A DNA stretch of 6,616 nucleotides from Limisphaerales bacterium (GTDB lineage Bacteria; Verrucomicrobiota; Verrucomicrobiia; Limisphaerales; UBA11358): positions 1 through 6,616 of the forward strand of contig PKZR01000405.1 of NCBI GenBank assembly GCA_003133815.1. The letters run 5' to 3'. A model generated the notes under the pieces. The model saw only the letters and a list, made by a program, of their open reading frames with translations. It did no database searches and was not told the DNA's origin. Every line of letters begins with the position of its first letter. Positions within the stretch are counted from its first letter, which is position 1. Positions 3,839 to 6,616 of this stretch are shown here, one piece after another. The translations under genes and the position numbers were made by a program.

Positions 3839-6169
3839 ATGAAATTCGCCGCGTTGTTCCTTTCCCTGCTTGTCGCGTCCATCGCGTTCGCTGCGGATAC
3901 CAATTCAATCTATCATGGCGGTTGGATTGACCTGGACAAGAACGGAACGAAGGACGTTTACGAAGACCCGTCGCAGCCCGTCGCGAAGCGCGTGGACAAT
4001 CTCCTGAAGCGGATGACGCTCGACGAAAAGATCGGCCAGCTTGAGCAGTCGCCTTTCGGAAATGACCCGGTCAAGCAGCTCGCCGGTAAATTACAAGCCG
4101 GCGAAATCAGCTCGTTTCTCGACGGCTCTGCGATGATTGAGACGCCCATATTTCGGAACAGACTACAGCACATCGCCGTCGAGCAAAGCCGTCTCGGCAT
4201 CCCGTTGATTTTCGGACACGATTCGATTCATGGCTTTCGCACCGTTTTCCCGATTCCTCTCGCACAGGCGTGCGCGTGGGAGCCGGAATTGTTTGAACGC
4301 ACACAGACGATTTCCGCGCGCGAATCAGCGGCGGCAGGTATTGACTGGGTGTTCGCCCCAATGGTTGACATGGCGCGCGACCCGCGCTGGGGACGCATTG
4401 CCGAGGGTTTCGGCGAAGACCCATGGCTGGGTGCGCTGGATGCGGCGGCTAGCGTGCGTGGTTTTCAAGGAACGAATTGCGCCGACACCAATCAAGTTGT
4501 CGCGTGCCTGAAACACTACGTCGGTTACGGCGCGGCGGAGGGCGGGCGTGATTACAACACCACGGAAATTTCTGAGTTCACGCTGCGCAATTTTTATCTG
4601 CCACAGTTCAAGGCCGGCGTGGACGCGGGCGCACTGACGGTGATGAGCGCGTTCAACGAGCTTTCCGGTTTTCCCGCCAGCGCCAACCGCCATACGCTCA
4701 CGGAAATTCTCCGCGACGAATGGAAATTCCCCGGCTATGTCGTCAGCGACTGGCAATCGGTGGGCGAATTGATTGATCATGGCATAGTGGCAGACGAGTC
4801 TGAAGCCGCGCGGCTCGCGCTCACTGCGGGCGTGGACATGGAAATGGTCTCGACGACTTTTGCCGACACGCTGAAGCAGCAAATCGAGCAGGGCAAAATT
4901 CCGAAAATTGTTTTGGATGAAGCCGTGCGCCGCGTGCTGACGGTGAAGTTCGAAAAAGGTTTGTTCGATCATCCATTTACGGATGCGAACCGCTACAAGA
5001 CAGCGTTTCTGCAACAGGATGCGATTGACCTCGCGCGCGAAGCCGCTGCGAAATCCTGCGTGCTGTTGAAAAATGAAAACGGCGCGCTGCCGATTTCGCC
5101 TCATGTCAAAAGGCTTGCGCTCATCGGCCCGTTTGCCGAGGACGGCGAGGAAATGGTCGGGACATGGTATTCGCGCGCCCACACGAACGACGTCGTATCG
5201 CTGGCCGACGGATTACGGACAAAGCTGCCGTTTGACTTTCAACTGACCGTCACGCGGGGATGTTCAATCATTGAAACCAACAGTGGCAAGATTCGCCGGC
5301 ACATCGGGGATTTTTCAGTGATCAAAGAGCGCCCGACCGGCTCGAATGAAATTGCTGAAGCCGTCTCAATCGCAAAAACTGCGGATGTCGTTGTCATGAC
5401 ACTAGGCGAGCCGCGCGACTGGAGCGGCGAATCTTCCAGCCGCAGCGATCTGGGTTTGCCTGGATGGCAAATGGAACTTTTTAATGCCGTCGTCGCGGCA
5501 GGCAAGCCTGTGATTGTAGTGTTGTTCAACGGACGACCACTGGCGATTCCACAGATCCAAAAACAAGCGGCGGCAATTTTGGAGGCATGGTTTCCTGGCA
5601 TTCAAGGTGGCAACGGCGTGGCGGACATTTTATTCGGCGACGCCGATCCCTCGGGGCGCCTGACCACCACGTTTCCCAACAGCGTCGGACAGGTGCCATT
5701 TTATTATAATCATTCCAACACCGGGCGCCCCGGCTTCGGCGATTACAAGGGCAATTACGCCGACGGTCCGACCACGCCGCTGTATCCGTTCGGCTTCGGG
5801 CTGTCTTACACAACTTTTGATTACGGCCAAGTCCAGCTCGACTCGCCGGAAATGAAACTTGGCGGTACAATCACCGCTCATGTGCAAATCCAGAACACCG
5901 GAGAACGTGCCGGAACCACAGTCGCACAGCTTTACATCCGAGATTTGGCCGCGTCCGCCGGGCCAAGGCCGGTGCGCGAGTTGAAAGGCTTTCAGAAAAT
6001 CCTTTTGCAGCCGGGTGAGTTGCGCGACGTAAGCTTCACAATTTCCGGAAAGAAGCTTGGTTACTACGATGCAAAGGGAAACTGGCTGGTCGAACCGGGA
6101 AAATACCAGCTATGGATTTCCAAAGATTCCGCATCCGGTGAGCCGGTGAATTTTGAACTTGTGAAGTGA
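3839..6169 (+). CDS. bglX: Periplasmic/secreted GH3 beta-glucosidase, BglX-like
   Basis: Family 3 glycoside hydrolase, expected to release glucose (or a related sugar) from the non-reducing end of beta-linked oligosaccharides. From ATG at 3839 it is 776 aa and starts with a classical signal peptide, MKFAALFLSLLVASIAFA, with likely cleavage after A18. The frame is open from a TTG at 3803, but that start would put 12 extra residues before the signal. D31-E42 (DLDKNGTKDVYE) fits an EF-hand-like calcium loop. The N-terminal TIM-barrel domain shows HDSIHG (127-132), DPRWGRIAEGFGEDPWL (from D181), KHYVGYG (225-231) and the nucleophile D304 in VVSDWQSV. The second domain shows GESSSRSDLGLPG with the likely acid/base E531, then FNGRPLA and EAWFPGIQGGNGVADILFGD, very like E. 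coli BglX. PLYPFGFGLSYTTF leads into a C-terminal fibronectin-III-like domain (about 665-775). All catalytic motifs are intact. Exact substrate cannot be told. It follows rsmI by 39 bp; cotranscription is possible but a functional link is not expected. Confidence 0.93.
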   Translation: MKFAALFLSLLVASIAFAADTNSIYHGGWIDLDKNGTKDVYEDPSQPVAKRVDNLLKRMTLDEKIGQLEQSPFGNDPVKQLAGKLQAGEISSFLDGSAMIETPIFRNRLQHIAVEQSRLGIPLIFGHDSIHGFRTVFPIPLAQACAWEPELFERTQTISARESAAAGIDWVFAPMVDMARDPRWGRIAEGFGEDPWLGALDAAASVRGFQGTNCADTNQVVACLKHYVGYGAAEGGRDYNTTEISEFTLRNFYLPQFKAGVDAGALTVMSAFNELSGFPASANRHTLTEILRDEWKFPGYVVSDWQSVGELIDHGIVADESEAARLALTAGVDMEMVSTTFADTLKQQIEQGKIPKIVLDEAVRRVLTVKFEKGLFDHPFTDANRYKTAFLQQDAIDLAREAAAKSCVLLKNENGALPISPHVKRLALIGPFAEDGEEMVGTWYSRAHTNDVVSLADGLRTKLPFDFQLTVTRGCSIIETNSGKIRRHIGDFSVIKERPTGSNEIAEAVSIAKTADVVVMTLGEPRDWSGESSSRSDLGLPGWQMELFNAVVAAGKPVIVVLFNGRPLAIPQIQKQAAAILEAWFPGIQGGNGVADILFGDADPSGRLTTTFPNSVGQVPFYYNHSNTGRPGFGDYKGNYADGPTTPLYPFGFGLSYTTFDYGQVQLDSPEMKLGGTITAHVQIQNTGERAGTTVAQLYIRDLAASAGPRPVRELKGFQKILLQPGELRDVSFTISGKKLGYYDAKGNWLVEPGKYQLWISKDSASGEPVNFELVK

Positions 6170-6176
6170 TGCAGCA

Positions 6177-6193
6177 TTGAGCGTGTGGCTCAA
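6177..6193. terminator. Hairpin between convergent genes; possible bidirectional terminator
   Basis: TTGAGC (6177-6182) and GCTCAA (6188-6193) form a perfect 6-bp stem with a 5-base loop, 7 bases after the GH3 stop codon and 22 bases beyond the stop of the convergent oxidase gene. An alternative stem, TGTGGCTC with GAGTCACA (6184-6191 with 6199-6206, one G-T pair), overlaps it. Neither is followed by a T-run on either strand, so intrinsic termination is uncertain. Confidence 0.3.
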
Positions 6194-6215
6194 CATTCGA
6201 GTCACAAGCTAGGCG

Positions 6216-6616
6216 CTACACAAACTTGCCCGGATTCAAAATGCCGTTCGGATCGAGAGTTCTTTTCAAGGCGCGGTGCAATTCCTGAACTTCCTTTGAG
6301 ACCGCCAGCGACCACCAGCGCTTTTTTGCAAGGCCTATGCCGTGTTCGCCGGTGATTGCGCCGTTCCACTCCAGAACCTGACCGAACAATTCGTCGAGCG
6401 CGGCATCGCCGCGTTTGACAGCGGCGGCATCGTTCACATCCAGCATGATATTGACGTGGATGTTACCGTCGCCCGCATGGCCGAAACACGCGATGGGCAG
6501 CTTGATTTTATTTTGCAGGCGCGCGGTGAACCGGAACAAATCCTCCAGCCGTCCGCGCGGCACCACGATGTCCTCGTTCAACTTGGTCAGCCCGGTGTCG
6601 CGCAGGGCGTAGGAAA
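6216..6616 (-). CDS. FAD-linked oxidase, GlcD/D-lactate dehydrogenase type, C-terminal part, cut by the window edge
   Basis: About 132 C-terminal residues are present; the frame is open through the right edge (SYALRDTGLTKLNEDIVVPR), so the FAD-binding PCMH domain lies outside. The visible part is the FAD-linked oxidase C-terminal domain. NEDIVVPRGRLEDLF is followed by the hallmark GHAGDGNIHVNIM, then GAITGEHGIGLAKKRWW and the terminal LDPNGILNPGKF, all typical of the glycolate oxidase GlcD / D-lactate dehydrogenase / D-2-hydroxyglutarate dehydrogenase family. These enzymes oxidise D-2-hydroxyacids with FAD and pass electrons to quinone, cytochrome or a partner subunit. The substrate cannot be assigned from this fragment. 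The stop is TAG at 6218-6216. The gene converges on the GH3 gene with 46 bp between stops. No frameshift or missing motif is visible in this portion. Confidence 0.93.
   Translation of the reverse strand, partial: SYALRDTGLTKLNEDIVVPRGRLEDLFRFTARLQNKIKLPIACFGHAGDGNIHVNIMLDVNDAAAVKRGDAALDELFGQVLEWNGAITGEHGIGLAKKRWWSLAVSKEVQELHRALKRTLDPNGILNPGKFV

Noticed and set aside
4325..5182. A 285-codon minus-strand frame inside the GH3 gene
   Set aside because: The translation is rich in Arg, His and Phe without any motif, and the opposite strand encodes the conserved GH3 catalytic region, so it is a codon-bias shadow.

Overview
The window looks like chromosomal DNA from a GC-rich, Gram-negative-type bacterium. 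I lean towards Verrucomicrobiota (Pedosphaera/Limisphaerales-like). That is an inference from protein style: a short zinc-ribbon protein, a sensor-less histidine kinase, a compact RsmI, and a periplasmic GH3 enzyme whose mature end starts with a DxDxNG loop. No rRNA or other phylogenetic marker is present. No transposase, integrase, phage gene or CRISPR array is visible.

Layout. Minus strand, read right to left from about 3000 to 1: a histidine kinase (2938-2204) and a sigma-54-dependent NtrC-family response regulator (2199-811) form a tight two-gene operon. A 216-bp intergenic region follows, then a 57-residue Pro/Ala-rich protein that I do not recognise (594-421). Next comes a 204-bp gene-free stretch packed with inverted repeats (about 250-406). 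The last item is the 5' part of a C4-type zinc-ribbon protein that runs off the left edge (216-1). Plus strand: rsmI (3101-3799), which diverges from the kinase operon, then a secreted BglX-like GH3 beta-glucosidase (3839-6169). Right edge, minus strand and convergent: the C-terminal part of a GlcD/D-lactate-dehydrogenase-type FAD-linked oxidase (6616-6216).

How the parts may work together. The response regulator has an intact phosphoacceptor Asp, Walker motifs and GAFTGA loop, so it should activate sigma-54 RNA polymerase. Two GG-N10-GC (-24/-12) elements lie on the minus strand. The better one (647-662) is about 42 bp upstream of the 57-aa gene. The other (2989-3004) is about 40 bp upstream of the kinase start. 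A dyad of GTGCAA/TTGCAC half-sites lies 124-138 bp upstream of the first predicted start site, a usual distance for an activator-binding site. The simplest model is a kinase/regulator pair that activates its own operon and the small Pro/Ala-rich protein next door. This model is an inference from sequence. The rsmI, GH3 and oxidase genes look like ordinary metabolic or housekeeping neighbours.

The most unusual structure is the palindrome at 250-337. It has nearly perfect 19-bp arms and encloses a hairpin that, on the minus strand, is a textbook tRNA T-arm, but it has no anticodon arm.
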